Assembly (NCBI RefSeq): GCF_011045025.1
Contig: NZ_JAAKZX010000004.1
Coordinates: 1 to 64,000 of the forward strand
Source: Streptomyces ureilyticus
Lineage (GTDB): Bacteria; Actinomycetota; Actinomycetes; Streptomycetales; Streptomycetaceae
DNA: 64,000 bases
Direction: 5' to 3'
Every line of letters begins with the position of its first letter. Within the stretch, counting starts at the first letter, position 1. A model generated the notes under the pieces. It was given only the letters and a program-made list of their open reading frames with translations, was not told where the DNA came from and did no database searches. Of this stretch, positions 33,686 through 41,880 are shown one piece after another. The translations under genes and the position numbers were made by a program.

Positions 33686-34987
33686 TTAACCCTCGCTCTT
33701 GGCGACCTGCGTGACCGAACGCGTCACCTGCTCGGGCGACTTGGAGCCCGCGATGAGCGCTGCGACGCTGTCGTTGATCTCCTGGCCGACAGCGGGGGCG
33801 TAGGCCTGGTCGAGGTAGAGCTGGAAGCCGGTGGACTTGCTGAGCGCGTCCGAGACGGCGATGAGGTTGGGGTCCGTCAGCGCACCCTGCGCGGCCTTGG
33901 ACACCGGAACCAGACCGGTCTCCTTGACGAGCTTCTCCGCGAACTCCTGCTCCGCGAAGAACTTCAGGAACTCCACCGCGGCGTCCGGCGCCCCCTTGCG
34001 CACCGCGTGGCCGTTGCTCCCGCCGAACACCTCGGTGAGCGCGCCCTTGCCGCCTTCCACTTCGGGGAAGGAGAAGAAGCCGAGGTCCTTGCCGAGGCCC
34101 TTGCCCGCATCCTCCTGGACGACCGGCGCCCACTGGCCCATCAGTTCCATGGCGGCCTTGCCGTTGCCCATCGCGGCCGCCTCACCGGTGGGCGTGGAGT
34201 AGGCGGCGCCGAGGAAGCCCTTCTGGAAGGGCTTCAGGGCGACCAGCTCCTCGAGGTGCGCACCGGCCTTGACGAAGTCCTCGCCGGTGAAGTCGGCGTC
34301 GTCGGCGGCCTTCTGCATCGCGTCGAGGCCGGCGACCCGCATCGAGAGGTACGCCCAGTAGTACATGCCCGGCCACTTCTCCTTGCCGGCCAGCGCGATG
34401 GGCGTGATCCCCTCGTCCTTGAGGGCCTTGACGGCGTCGAGGTAGCCGGACCAGGTGGTGGGCGGGGTGTCGATGCCGGCCTGCTTGAAGAGCGCCTTGT
34501 TGTACCAGAAGCCGACCATGCCGACGTCGAAGGGGACGGCGTACATCTTGTCGTCCAGCCGGAACGGCGCCACCGAGGCGGGCAGGTAGTCCTTCGTCCA
34601 GGAGGAGATCTTGCCCGACAGGTCCTCGACCAGACCGGCGTCGATCTGCTGCTGGAGCACACCGCCGCCCCAGGTGTGGAAGATGTCCGGCAGCTTGCCC
34701 GAGGCGGTCTGCGCGGTCATCTTCGACTTGTACGCCTCGTTCTCCAGCGTAACGATCTTGATCTTGACGTCGGGATGCGCGGCCTCGAACTCCTTGGCCC
34801 GCTGCGCCCACAGCTTCTTCGCGGGCTGGGTGGTGGTGATGTTCCACCATTCGATCTCCGTCTTGCCGGAGCTGTTCCCACCGCCCGAGGAGCCGCACGC
34901 GCTGAGGGCGGCGGCCCCCAGGCCGGTCGCCGCGGAGGCCGCCAAGAACCCGCGGCGGGAGAGTGAGGTGTTACCCAACGCTCGCAT
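33686..34987 (-). CDS. Sugar ABC transporter solute-binding lipoprotein
   Basis: A 433-residue extracytoplasmic binding protein that delivers an oligosaccharide to the permeases. The N-terminus combines a twin-arginine motif (SLSRRGFLAASA) with a lipobox (LSACG), so it is probably Tat-exported and lipid-anchored. The mature part follows the family-1 carbohydrate pattern (IEWWNITTTQP, AQTASGKLPDIFHTWGGG, VPFDVGMVGFWYNKALF, AAMGNGKAAMELMG). GGAAGG lies about seven bases before the ATG. It is the first gene of the operon, with a promoter and operator-like palindrome upstream. Confidence 0.93.
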   Translation of the reverse strand: MRALGNTSLSRRGFLAASAATGLGAAALSACGSSGGGNSSGKTEIEWWNITTTQPAKKLWAQRAKEFEAAHPDVKIKIVTLENEAYKSKMTAQTASGKLPDIFHTWGGGVLQQQIDAGLVEDLSGKISSWTKDYLPASVAPFRLDDKMYAVPFDVGMVGFWYNKALFKQAGIDTPPTTWSGYLDAVKALKDEGITPIALAGKEKWPGMYYWAYLSMRVAGLDAMQKAADDADFTGEDFVKAGAHLEELVALKPFQKGFLGAAYSTPTGEAAAMGNGKAAMELMGQWAPVVQEDAGKGLGKDLGFFSFPEVEGGKGALTEVFGGSNGHAVRKGAPDAAVEFLKFFAEQEFAEKLVKETGLVPVSKAAQGALTDPNLIAVSDALSKSTGFQLYLDQAYAPAVGQEINDSVAALIAGSKSPEQVTRSVTQVAKSEG

Positions 34988-35009
34988 CGCACACCTTCCG
35001 GAAGAGAAC

Positions 35010-35068
35010 CCGAAAATTATCGGTCGAGTTGCGCACGGAAGTTACGGGCGCGCCGACGGGTATGTCAA
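35010..35068 (-). promoter_or_regulatory. Promoter and operator of the sugar-uptake operon
   Basis: On the minus strand TTGACA (35068-35063) and TAACTT (35044-35039) are 18 bases apart. CCGAAAATTATCGG (35010-35023), symmetric at 12 of 14 positions, lies just past the expected transcription start, where a LacI-type repressor would block the polymerase. A related AATTATCG half-site recurs at 35088-35095. The promoter call rests on consensus and spacing. Confidence 0.55.
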
Positions 35069-35115
35069 CGCTCCTGACAAACATCGGAATTATCGAGACC
35101 CGGGCGATGCGAGAC

Positions 35116-35201
35116 CGGGTGGATCGAGGCCGGGTGGATCGAGGCCGGGTGGATCGAGGCCGGGTGGATCGAGGCCGGGTGGATCGAGGCCGGGTGGATC
35201 G
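35116..35201. repeat. Tandem repeat, 15-bp unit, five copies plus a partial
   Basis: CGGGTGGATCGAGGC is repeated five times without a change (35116-35190) and a sixth copy runs 11 bases before diverging. It lies between the stop of the upstream LacI gene and the sugar-operon promoter. The unit length is a multiple of three, so long frames cross it, but none looks like a real gene. It could be a variable-number tract, a multi-site protein-binding array, or inert. Confidence 0.9.
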
Positions 35202-35228
35202 GCAGGCGCCCCAGGTTCGTCCGGAACG

Positions 35229-36266
35229 TCAGGAACGCCGGGCCTGCCGGGCCAGCGGCGCCGTGCTCGCCCGTACGACGAGCTCGGTGGCGAGCTCGAC
35301 CCTGGGGGACGCGGGCTCCTCGCCCGCGGCGAGGCGCAGCACCGTACGCGTCGCCAACTTGCCCATGTCCGCGAGGGGTTGGCGCACGGTGGTGAGCGGC
35401 GGCGCCGACCAGCGGACCTCCGGCAGGTCATCGAACCCCACGACGCTCATGTCTTCCGGCACGCGGAGCCCTCGGCACCGCAACGCCTCGATGGCGCCGA
35501 GCGCCATCTGGTCGCTGGCGGCGAACAGGGCGGTGGGCGGCTCGTCCAGGTCGAACAGGGCGTTGCAGCCGTCGAAGCCGGACGCGTGGTAGAAGTCGCC
35601 CGGCACGATCAGCGCGTCGTCGACCGCGATGTCCGCGCCTTCGAGAGCGGCGCGGTAGCCGTCGAGCCGGGCCCGTGAGCACAGCAGTCGCTGGGGCCCG
35701 GCGATGAGGCCGATCCTGCGGTGGCCGAGACCGAGCAGGTGTTCCGTCGCGGCCATGCCGCCCGCCCAGTTGGCCGCTCCGACGGTCGGCGCGTCCAAGG
35801 ACGGCGAGCCAGCCGGGTCGACGACGACGAGCGGGACACCGAGCCGCCGCAGTTCCTCGTGCATACGGGGTTCGAGGACGGAGGTCACGAGGATCACCCC
35901 GTCCGAGGCGCGGGTACGCAGATTGGTCATCCACTGCCGCGCCGAGCCCTGCGCGTCGTGGATGGCGGACACCACCGTGCCCACACCCGAGGCGTGCGCG
36001 ACTTCCTCCACCCCCCGGATGATCTCCACGGCCCAAGGGCTGTCGAGGTCGTTGAAGACCAGGTCGATGAGAACCGCCCGGCCGCCCGGCGGGGAGGACT
36101 TGCGCTGGTAGCCGTGGTGTCTGAGCAGGTCCTCGATCCGGGCCCGGGTGTCCGGCGACACGTCGGAGCGGCCGTTGACGACGCGCGACACAGTGGGCAC
36201 CGAGACCCCGGCCTGCCGGGCGATCTCGGTGATGGTCACCTTGCTCTTGATGCTCTCCCGGGCCAC
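35229..36266 (-). CDS. LacI-family transcriptional regulator (upstream)
   Basis: A 345-residue LacI-family protein: KVTITEIARQAGVSVPTVSRVVNGRSDV helix-turn-helix, then a sugar-sensor domain with LIDLVFNDLDSPWAVEIIRG, HRRIGLIAGPQ and PEDMSVVGFDDLPEV. It is strikingly similar in layout and wording to the operon-distal LacI protein, so the two look like paralogues. GTG 36266 follows GGAGG at eight bases. It points toward the sugar operon and may regulate it alone or together with its paralogue. Confidence 0.9.
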   Translation of the reverse strand: MARESIKSKVTITEIARQAGVSVPTVSRVVNGRSDVSPDTRARIEDLLRHHGYQRKSSPPGGRAVLIDLVFNDLDSPWAVEIIRGVEEVAHASGVGTVVSAIHDAQGSARQWMTNLRTRASDGVILVTSVLEPRMHEELRRLGVPLVVVDPAGSPSLDAPTVGAANWAGGMAATEHLLGLGHRRIGLIAGPQRLLCSRARLDGYRAALEGADIAVDDALIVPGDFYHASGFDGCNALFDLDEPPTALFAASDQMALGAIEALRCRGLRVPEDMSVVGFDDLPEVRWSAPPLTTVRQPLADMGKLATRTVLRLAAGEEPASPRVELATELVVRASTAPLARQARRS

Positions 36267-36465
36267 GCGCCCACCTCCGTTGCCGAAACCTTGCAGCAGT
36301 CTTCCGGAAAACCGGGGTCGGCGTGAAGGCTACAGGGGGCCCGGGTGGCTTGGGTCAGTCCACCTGGGCGGCGGCGCGTGCGATGAAGGCACAAACTCCC
36401 CGGCCAAGAGGCCACGCCACAACCGAGTCGCGGTCCCGACGGCTGTCCCGACGACGGTCGGACGA

Positions 36466-36735
36466 TCACCATCCGCCCTGATCGGCGCCCACAGAATCGA
36501 ACCGCCACCTGTGCACCCCCCGCGTCACCAGCGCCCCGTCCGGCTCAGGCAGTTCGGGAAGGTCGGCGTCGTACGGAGCATCCCACCAGGTGATGACCAG
36601 GACGCGGTCCTGCGGTGCCCGGAAGGTCTCCCGGCGCAGGGGCCTCACGGCGAGGTCCTGCGCCCGGACCCAGGCCAGCAGCTCCTCGCCCCGGCCTGCC
36701 GCCGCCCGCGCTTCCCACATCAACGCGACCGTCAC
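36466..36735 (-). CDS. Small conserved protein after tsaD (ABM-like)
   Basis: An 89-residue protein, [23 protein letters not shown]..., with the strand-helix-strand arrangement of ferredoxin-like antibiotic-biosynthesis-monooxygenase folds ([17 protein letters not shown]). No catalytic function can be claimed. Its GTG overlaps the tsaD stop by four bases, so it is the coupled last gene of the tsaB-rimI-tsaD operon. Confidence 0.65.
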   Translation of the reverse strand: MTVALMWEARAAAGRGEELLAWVRAQDLAVRPLRRETFRAPQDRVLVITWWDAPYDADLPELPEPDGALVTRGVHRWRFDSVGADQGGW

Positions 36736-37829
36736 GAGTACAGGTTCTCCTTGCTCACCTCGTGCACGTGATCGTGATCACGATCGCGCCCGGGCACATG
36801 CGGCTCCGTCACCGGTAGCGACGAGTCCGCCGACAGATCCCAGTCGGAGGCGGCCCGGTTCCGCGCCACCATCTCCGCACCGAGCGCCGCCACCATCGCC
36901 CCGTTGTCCGTGCACAACTTCGGCCGCGGCACCCGCAGTTGAAGTCCGGCGGCCTCGCAGCGCTCCTGCGCCAGGGCCCGCAGCCGCGAGTTGGCCGCGA
37001 CCCCTCCGCCGATCATCAGGTGCTCGACGCCCTCGTCCTTGCACGCCCGCACGGCCTTACGCGTCAGCACATCCACGACCGCTTCCTGGAAGGAGGCCGC
37101 CACGTCACGCACCGGCACCTCCTCCCCCGCCGCCCGCTTGGCCTCGATCCAGCGGGCGACCGCCGTCTTCAGCCCCGAGAAGGAGAAGTCGTACGCCGCA
37201 TCCCGCGGCCCGGTCAGCCCGCGCGGGAACGCGATCGCCTCCGGGTCGCCCTCGCGCGCGTACCGGTCGATCACCGGACCGCCCGGGAAACCCAGGTCCA
37301 GCACCCGCGCGATCTTGTCGAAGGCCTCGCCCGCGGCGTCGTCGATGGTCGCGCCCAGCGGCCGTACGTCGGAGGTGACGTCCGAGGAGAGCAGCAGAGA
37401 GGAGTGGCCGCCGGACACCAGCAACGCCATGGTCGGCTCGGGCAACGCCCCATGCTCCAGCTGGTCGACGCAGATGTGCGAGGCCAGGTGATTGACGCCG
37501 TACAACGGCTTGCCCAGCGCGTACGCGTACGCCTTCGCCGCCGAAACTCCCACGAGCAGCGCGCCCGCGAGCCCCGGACCGGCCGTGACGGCGATCCCGT
37601 CCAGGTCCCGCGCACTCACGCCTGCCTCTTTCAGCGCCCGGTGGATGGTCGGCACCATCGCCTCCAGGTGCGCGCGGGACGCGACCTCCGGGACGACGCC
37701 GCCGAAGCGCGCGTGCTCGTCGACGCTCGACGCGACCGCGTCCGCGAGCAGCGTGTGGCCGCGGACGATGCCGACGCCGGTCTCGTCGCAGGAGGTCTCG
37801 ATGCCGAGGACGAGTGGTTCGTCAGCCAT
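36732..37829 (-). CDS. tsaD: tRNA N6-threonylcarbamoyladenosine synthase subunit TsaD
   Basis: A 365-residue Kae1/TsaD protein that transfers the threonylcarbamoyl group to A37 of ANN-decoding tRNAs, working with TsaB and TsaE. It shows [15 protein letters not shown], the metal-binding [25 protein letters not shown] and [11 protein letters not shown] short His/Asp-rich tail ([10 protein letters not shown]) closes it. It overlaps rimI by eight bases and the small downstream gene by four. Confidence 0.97.
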   Translation of the reverse strand: MADEPLVLGIETSCDETGVGIVRGHTLLADAVASSVDEHARFGGVVPEVASRAHLEAMVPTIHRALKEAGVSARDLDGIAVTAGPGLAGALLVGVSAAKAYAYALGKPLYGVNHLASHICVDQLEHGALPEPTMALLVSGGHSSLLLSSDVTSDVRPLGATIDDAAGEAFDKIARVLDLGFPGGPVIDRYAREGDPEAIAFPRGLTGPRDAAYDFSFSGLKTAVARWIEAKRAAGEEVPVRDVAASFQEAVVDVLTRKAVRACKDEGVEHLMIGGGVAANSRLRALAQERCEAAGLQLRVPRPKLCTDNGAMVAALGAEMVARNRAASDWDLSADSSLPVTEPHVPGRDRDHDHVHEVSKENLYS

Positions 37830-38328
37830 GGATCTCGGTTCCTTGCACTGAGGTTGAGGGATCTTGCAGGCGCATCACGAGCGCGTCGACGTTGCCCGGC
37901 TGGTAGTAACCGCGCCGGAAGCCGATCGGCTCGAAGCCGAAGCGCTCGTACAGCTTCTGGGCGCGGATGTTGTCGATCCGGCACTCGAGCATCACCTCGG
38001 CACACTCGAAGGTGGTCGCGGCCCGCAGCAGCTCGGTCAGGATCAGCGCACCGAGCCCGGTGCCCCACTGGTCACGGGCGACGGCGATGGTCTGTATGTC
38101 ACCCACGTCCGCGGAGGCGGCGAGTCCCCCGTACCCGACGATCCGCTCACCGTCCTGAGCCACGACATACCGCTTCGTCGCCGTCGGCCCCCGGGAATGG
38201 GCCAGCTCGGACCAGAACATGCCCCGCGACCAGGCGTCCTCGGGGAAGAGGGCCTTCTCGAGATCCAGTACGGGATCGATGTGCCACCAGCGCATCTCGC
38301 GCAGCACGGGAGTCACTACGGGAGTCAC
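37822..38328 (-). CDS. rimI: Ribosomal-protein-alanine N-acetyltransferase RimI
   Basis: A 168-residue GNAT enzyme, [25 protein letters not shown], with the acetyl-CoA loop [12 protein letters not shown] and the C-terminal [23 protein letters not shown] typical of RimI, which acetylates ribosomal protein S18 and possibly others. It lies between tsaB and tsaD, the usual actinobacterial order. The GTG at 38328 overlaps the tsaB stop (GTGA). Later in-frame GTG and ATG codons are alternatives because of a short VTPV repeat. Confidence 0.93.
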   Translation of the reverse strand: MTPVVTPVLREMRWWHIDPVLDLEKALFPEDAWSRGMFWSELAHSRGPTATKRYVVAQDGERIVGYGGLAASADVGDIQTIAVARDQWGTGLGALILTELLRAATTFECAEVMLECRIDNIRAQKLYERFGFEPIGFRRGYYQPGNVDALVMRLQDPSTSVQGTEIHG

Positions 38329-38978
38329 TTGGGGGTGACCACCTTGTAGTTCTTGGGCACCTGGGCGTCCGGGCGGCGCAGATACAGCGGCCGGGGCGCG
38401 GGGAGTTCCTCGCCCTTGGCCAGCTTCTCGGCCGCGAGGGACGCGAGCGCCGACGCGGAGACGTTCTCGGGCTCGTACACATCCGGGAAGGTGTCTGGGT
38501 AGAGCAGCGCGCCCGCGCCGACCGCCGGCAGACCGGCGACGGCTTCGGTGATCTCGGCGGGCCGGTCCACGGCGGGCCCGCTGACACGCGTACGGGAATC
38601 GGAGTACCGCGCCCAGTAGACCTCCTTGCGCCGCGCGTCGGTCGCCACGACGAAGGGACCCTGTATGTCGGCCGCGAACGCGAGTCCGTCGAGCGTGCAC
38701 AGTCCGTACACGGGCACGCCCAGCGCGAGCCCGAAGGTGTCGGCGGTCATCAGGCCGACCCGCAGCCCCGTGTACGGGCCGGGTCCCACGCCCGCGACGA
38801 TGCCGGTGACGGCGTCCAGCCGCAGCCCGGACTCGGTGAGCACCCGGTCGACGGCGGGCAGCAGCAGCTCCCCGTGCCGGCGGGCGTCCACCTGACTCGA
38901 CGAGGCGACGACGCTCGTCCCGTCATGCAGGGCGACGGTGACGGCGGGGGTGGCGGTATCCAGAGCGAGCAAGAGCAC
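38325..38978 (-). CDS. tsaB: tRNA threonylcarbamoyladenosine synthase subunit TsaB
   Basis: A 217-residue ASKHA-fold protein, MLLLALDTATPAVTVALHDG..., with HGELLLPAVDRVL, GVGPGPYTGLRVG and VYWARY matching TsaB. It is the inactive paralogue that scaffolds TsaD and TsaE for t6A formation. It is the first gene of the operon tsaB-rimI-tsaD, starting with GTG. Confidence 0.95.
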   Translation of the reverse strand: MLLLALDTATPAVTVALHDGTSVVASSSQVDARRHGELLLPAVDRVLTESGLRLDAVTGIVAGVGPGPYTGLRVGLMTADTFGLALGVPVYGLCTLDGLAFAADIQGPFVVATDARRKEVYWARYSDSRTRVSGPAVDRPAEITEAVAGLPAVGAGALLYPDTFPDVYEPENVSASALASLAAEKLAKGEELPAPRPLYLRRPDAQVPKNYKVVTPK

Positions 38979-39099
38979 GCGAACAGCCTACGGCGCCCGG
39001 GGCGAAGGCACCGTCGCCCAGGTCCCACGCGCCCCTGCTGCTACCGTCACCTCAACTGTCACGTTGACACGTATGCCGTACGAGAGGTGGGCACCCAAG

Positions 39100-39657
39100 G
39101 TGGCTAGGAGCAGCTCGGGATTCGTGGCCGGGCTCACCGTGGCGGCGGTCGCCGCAGTCGGCTTCCTCGCCTACCAGGCGTCCGCCAATGTGCCGGACAC
39201 GCTGGGCGCACCGGATCGGACGTCGTCGTCCCCCGGGGCTTCCGCCCCGTCCCCGCGCGCCAAGCCGAACACGGCGGCGGCGCTGCCGGGCCGGTCCGGC
39301 AGCGGTCAGCGGGTCGTGTACTCGGTACAGGCCGACCGCGTCTGGCTGGTCGCCGCGAACGACAAGGTGACCCGCACCTTCTCGGTCACCCCCGGCACGG
39401 TCGACCCCGCGCCCGACACGTACACCGTCACCTCGCGGTCCGGCTCCATCACCGGCTCCGACGGAGTCGCCGTCGAGCACGTGGTCCGCTTCGCGAGCGT
39501 GGACGGCACGACGATCGGCTTCAGCGCGGCGGTGGACGGCTCGACTCCCGCGCCCGACACCGGCAAGAAGCTCGGCGGGATTCGGGAATCCCGGGCGGAT
39601 GGCGATGCGATGTGGGAGTTCGCGACGGTCGGCACGAAGGTCGTCGTGGTCGAGTAG
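39100..39657 (+). CDS. Membrane-anchored YkuD-like domain protein lacking the catalytic Cys
   Basis: A 185-residue protein. A single N-terminal membrane segment (GFVAGLTVAAVAAVGFLAYQA) and a Ser/Pro/Ala linker lead to a beta-rich domain: RVVYSVQADRVWLVAANDKVTRTFSV, VEHVVRFASVDGTTIGF, LGGIRESRADGDAMWEF and VGTKVVVV. The order matches L,D-transpeptidase (YkuD) domains, whose active site reads S-H-G-C-I/V-R. Here that place is LGGIRES, with Gly for Cys. It probably binds peptidoglycan or another ligand without transpeptidation. GTG 39100 is preferred, and ATG 39073 is possible. It is divergent from tsaB. Confidence 0.65.
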   Translation: MARSSSGFVAGLTVAAVAAVGFLAYQASANVPDTLGAPDRTSSSPGASAPSPRAKPNTAAALPGRSGSGQRVVYSVQADRVWLVAANDKVTRTFSVTPGTVDPAPDTYTVTSRSGSITGSDGVAVEHVVRFASVDGTTIGFSAAVDGSTPAPDTGKKLGGIRESRADGDAMWEFATVGTKVVVVE

Positions 39658-39707
39658 CTCGTCCGTGCGCGACCAGCCACGACGAACCGTCAGCCGAAAC
39701 CCCCTGC

Positions 39708-39884
39708 TTACGCGGCCTCGCGATGCTGCCGCTCCCCCGGCGCGGGCGCCCGCGGCGCAGGCGCCGGGTCCCGCGGCGGCGTGGACACGACGCGGGCGGC
39801 GGCGCAGGCCGCAAGCAACTCGCGCACCGACACCCCACCAGCCTCCGCAGGAACCCGCACAGGTTCGCGATCCGACGTCGACAT
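39708..39884 (-). CDS. 58-residue protein downstream of an iron-box-like palindrome
   Basis: A short frame from ATG 39884 to TAA 39708 encodes MSTSDREPVRVPAEAGGVSV... with RELLAACAAARVVSTPP and a Pro/Ala-rich tail ending GERQHREAA. A perfect GGAGG lies seven bases before the ATG. A GTTAGG/CCTAAC palindrome lies 33 bases farther upstream. I do not know a function. Its strong ribosome site, coding-type codons and regulated promoter argue that it is real. Confidence 0.6.
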   Translation of the reverse strand: MSTSDREPVRVPAEAGGVSVRELLAACAAARVVSTPPRDPAPAPRAPAPGERQHREAA

Positions 39885-39916
39885 GGCCGCCTCCTGGGGC
39901 TCCCGGAGCAGACGTA

Positions 39917-39936
39917 GTTAGGTAACCCTAACCAAC
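39917..39936 (-). promoter_or_regulatory. Iron-box-like operator (DmdR/IdeR type)
   Basis: GTTAGG-TAAC-CCTAAC (39917-39932) is a perfect palindrome. The 19-mer TTAGGTAACCCTAACCAAC (39918-39936) agrees at 14 of 19 positions with the actinobacterial iron-box consensus TTAGGTTAGGCTAACCTAA. It stands 33 bases upstream of the 58-residue gene, so that gene is predicted to be repressed under iron-replete conditions by a DtxR-family regulator. Confidence 0.6.
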
Positions 39937-40031
39937 ACCGCTACCCATAGGAACACGCCGAACCCACCCCACGCAACCTCTTGCCGACGCCACGTCGGAA
40001 CGTTACGAAACCCGGCCCTCAGGCCCCGCCC

Positions 40032-40598
40032 TCAAGCCGAAAGCACACTCAGATCCACGGCGGCCCACCGCTCCCCCACCCCGCGAAGCGTCACGTGCCG
40101 GACCTCGTCCGTCTCCGGGGGTCCGGGGGTCGCCCCCCGGGAAGACGCAGTTCCGACCGCCCGGTGGATGAACACATGCAGCCGCTCCTCGGTCAGCTCC
40201 TCGACCTTCCCCTCGCCCCACTCCACGACGATCACCGAATCGGTCAGCGAGACATCGAGGTCGAGGTCCTCCATCTCGTCAAGGCCGCCGCTCAGGCGGT
40301 ACGCGTCGGCGTGCACGAGGGGCGGCCCGTCGCCGAGGGAGGGGTGAACGCGCGCGATCACAAAGGTGGGCGACGTGACCGCGCCCCGTACGCCGAGCCC
40401 TTCGCCGAGCCCACGGGTGAACGTCGTCTTGCCCGCGCCGAGCTCGCCGGTGAGCATCACAAGGTCACCGGGGCGCAGCAGCTTGGCCAGGTGGCGGCCC
40501 AACTCCTGCATCTGTTCGGGGGAGTTGACGGTGAGCTCGGCGGTGGCGTACGGCATCGGGTGATCAGCCGGGCTGTGCGGTGCTGCTGGTGCTTCCAT
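40032..40598 (-). CDS. tsaE: tRNA threonylcarbamoyladenosine synthase ATPase TsaE
   Basis: A 188-residue P-loop ATPase with GELGAGKTTFTRGLGEGLG as Walker A, VTSPTFVIARVH, HADAYRL and VIVVEWGEGKVEEL, which are TsaE hallmarks. It drives TsaBD turnover in t6A synthesis. ATG 40598 overlaps the hydrolase gene by 35 bases, and ATG 40556 is an alternative with no better ribosome site. Its order with the alpha/beta hydrolase and alr is the usual one in Streptomyces. Confidence 0.94.
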   Translation of the reverse strand: MEAPAAPHSPADHPMPYATAELTVNSPEQMQELGRHLAKLLRPGDLVMLTGELGAGKTTFTRGLGEGLGVRGAVTSPTFVIARVHPSLGDGPPLVHADAYRLSGGLDEMEDLDLDVSLTDSVIVVEWGEGKVEELTEERLHVFIHRAVGTASSRGATPGPPETDEVRHVTLRGVGERWAAVDLSVLSA

Positions 40599-41811
40599 AG
40601 CCCCCCACGTTAGCGCCGGCCGGGACGGCTCCCGCGCGCGTGAGGAGGTCGGCGAGACGGTCCGTGACGACCTCCGGGTGCTCCAGCATCACCAGGTGCC
40701 CGGCGTCCGGCACGAGCACCAGCTCCGCGTCCGGCAGCAGGTCCGCTATCGCCTCGCTGTGCTCGCTCGGCGTGACCAGGTCCTTGACGCCGGACAGTAC
40801 GAGGACGGGCAGCTCGGCGAAGTACGCCAGCGCCTCCGTCTTGTCGTGGTCGGTGAACGCCGGATAGAACTCGGCGACCACATCGATCGGCGTGCCCTCG
40901 ATCAGCCGCTCGGCGAACCGCGCGACCGCCGGATCGACGTCCCTGGACGCGAACGAGTACCGCTTGATGATCCCGGCGAACAGATCGGCCGTGGCCCGCC
41001 GCCCCTTCTCCACCAGATCGGCCCGCTGCCCCAGCGCCTTCAGTACGCCGGGCAGTACGCGCCGCACCGCGTTGACGCCCGCGACGGGTAGCCCGAAGTT
41101 GACCTCGCCGAGCTTCCCCGACGACGTACCGACGAGAGCGACACCGACCACTCGCTCGCGGATGAGGTCGGGGTACTGGTCGGCAAGGGCCATCACCGTC
41201 ATTCCGCCCATCGAGTGCCCGACGAGCACGAGCGGCCCCTCGGGGGCGGCCGCGTCGATCACGGCCTTCAGGTCGCGGCCGAGCTGCTCGATGTCGAGCG
41301 GCACACCGTCCTGGACCTGTGCGACACCACGTCCGGAGCGTCCGTGGCTGCGCTGGTCCCAGTGGACGGTCCGTACGACACCGCGCAGTGCGGCCCGCTG
41401 GAAGTGCCAGGAGTCCTGGCTGAGGCAGTAGCCGTGGCTGAAGACGACGGTGACGGGTGCTGGTGCCTTGCGGCCGAACAGTCTGCGGCGGCGGGGGGAG
41501 AGCGTGGCGTCCTGCTCGACGTCGTCGATCTCGTAGTAGAGCTCCGTGCCGTCGTCCGCGGTCGCCGTGCCGGGCATGCCGCGCAGTGCGCCGTACGGAC
41601 CTGCCGAGTCGAGGGCGAGGCGGGCCTTCTTGCGCATGCCGCGGCCGACGGTGAGCCGCTCTATCGCGACTCCGGCGGCAGCGCCCGCGGCGACGACGCC
41701 TATCGCGGTGCCGACGATGCCCGCCTTACTCCAGTTCCCGGCACCCCCTGCGGCGGCGCTCCCCGCGGCAGAGGCCACCGAGGCGACGGCCTCCGCCCTG
41801 CTCTCGCTCAC
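40564..41811 (-). CDS. Alpha/beta hydrolase
   Basis: A 415-residue hydrolase. The N-terminal 60 residues are Ala/Gly-rich with one membrane segment (GIVGTAIGVVAAGAAAGVAI). The fold then shows VVFSHGYCLSQDSW, HWDQRSHGRSG, the complete nucleophile elbow GHSMGGM, the acid in SGVKDLVTP and the His in DAGHLVMLEHP. It is a probable membrane-tethered esterase or lipase of unknown substrate, in contrast to the degenerate hydrolase at 22 kb. It lies between alr and tsaE on the same strand. Confidence 0.88.
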   Translation of the reverse strand: MSESRAEAVASVASAAGSAAAGGAGNWSKAGIVGTAIGVVAAGAAAGVAIERLTVGRGMRKKARLALDSAGPYGALRGMPGTATADDGTELYYEIDDVEQDATLSPRRRRLFGRKAPAPVTVVFSHGYCLSQDSWHFQRAALRGVVRTVHWDQRSHGRSGRGVAQVQDGVPLDIEQLGRDLKAVIDAAAPEGPLVLVGHSMGGMTVMALADQYPDLIRERVVGVALVGTSSGKLGEVNFGLPVAGVNAVRRVLPGVLKALGQRADLVEKGRRATADLFAGIIKRYSFASRDVDPAVARFAERLIEGTPIDVVAEFYPAFTDHDKTEALAYFAELPVLVLSGVKDLVTPSEHSEAIADLLPDAELVLVPDAGHLVMLEHPEVVTDRLADLLTRAGAVPAGANVGGYGSTSSTAQPG

Positions 41812-41880
41812 GTACCGCTCCTCTTCGCCGCTGTGTGGTCCGGGGGCCGTCCCCGGAAAGCTGAGTACCCGTCCTGTGCG

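Noticed and set aside
35090..35431. Minus-strand frame encoding a collagen-like GLDPP repeat
   Set aside because: The repeat is a by-product of the 15-bp DNA tandem repeat, and the frame overlaps the LacI gene's 3' end out of phase, with no ribosome site.
36939..39107. 722-codon plus-strand frame across tsaD, rimI and tsaB
   Set aside because: It mirrors three well-identified minus-strand genes. Composition (His/Arg/Gly-rich) and lack of motifs mark it as a shadow frame.
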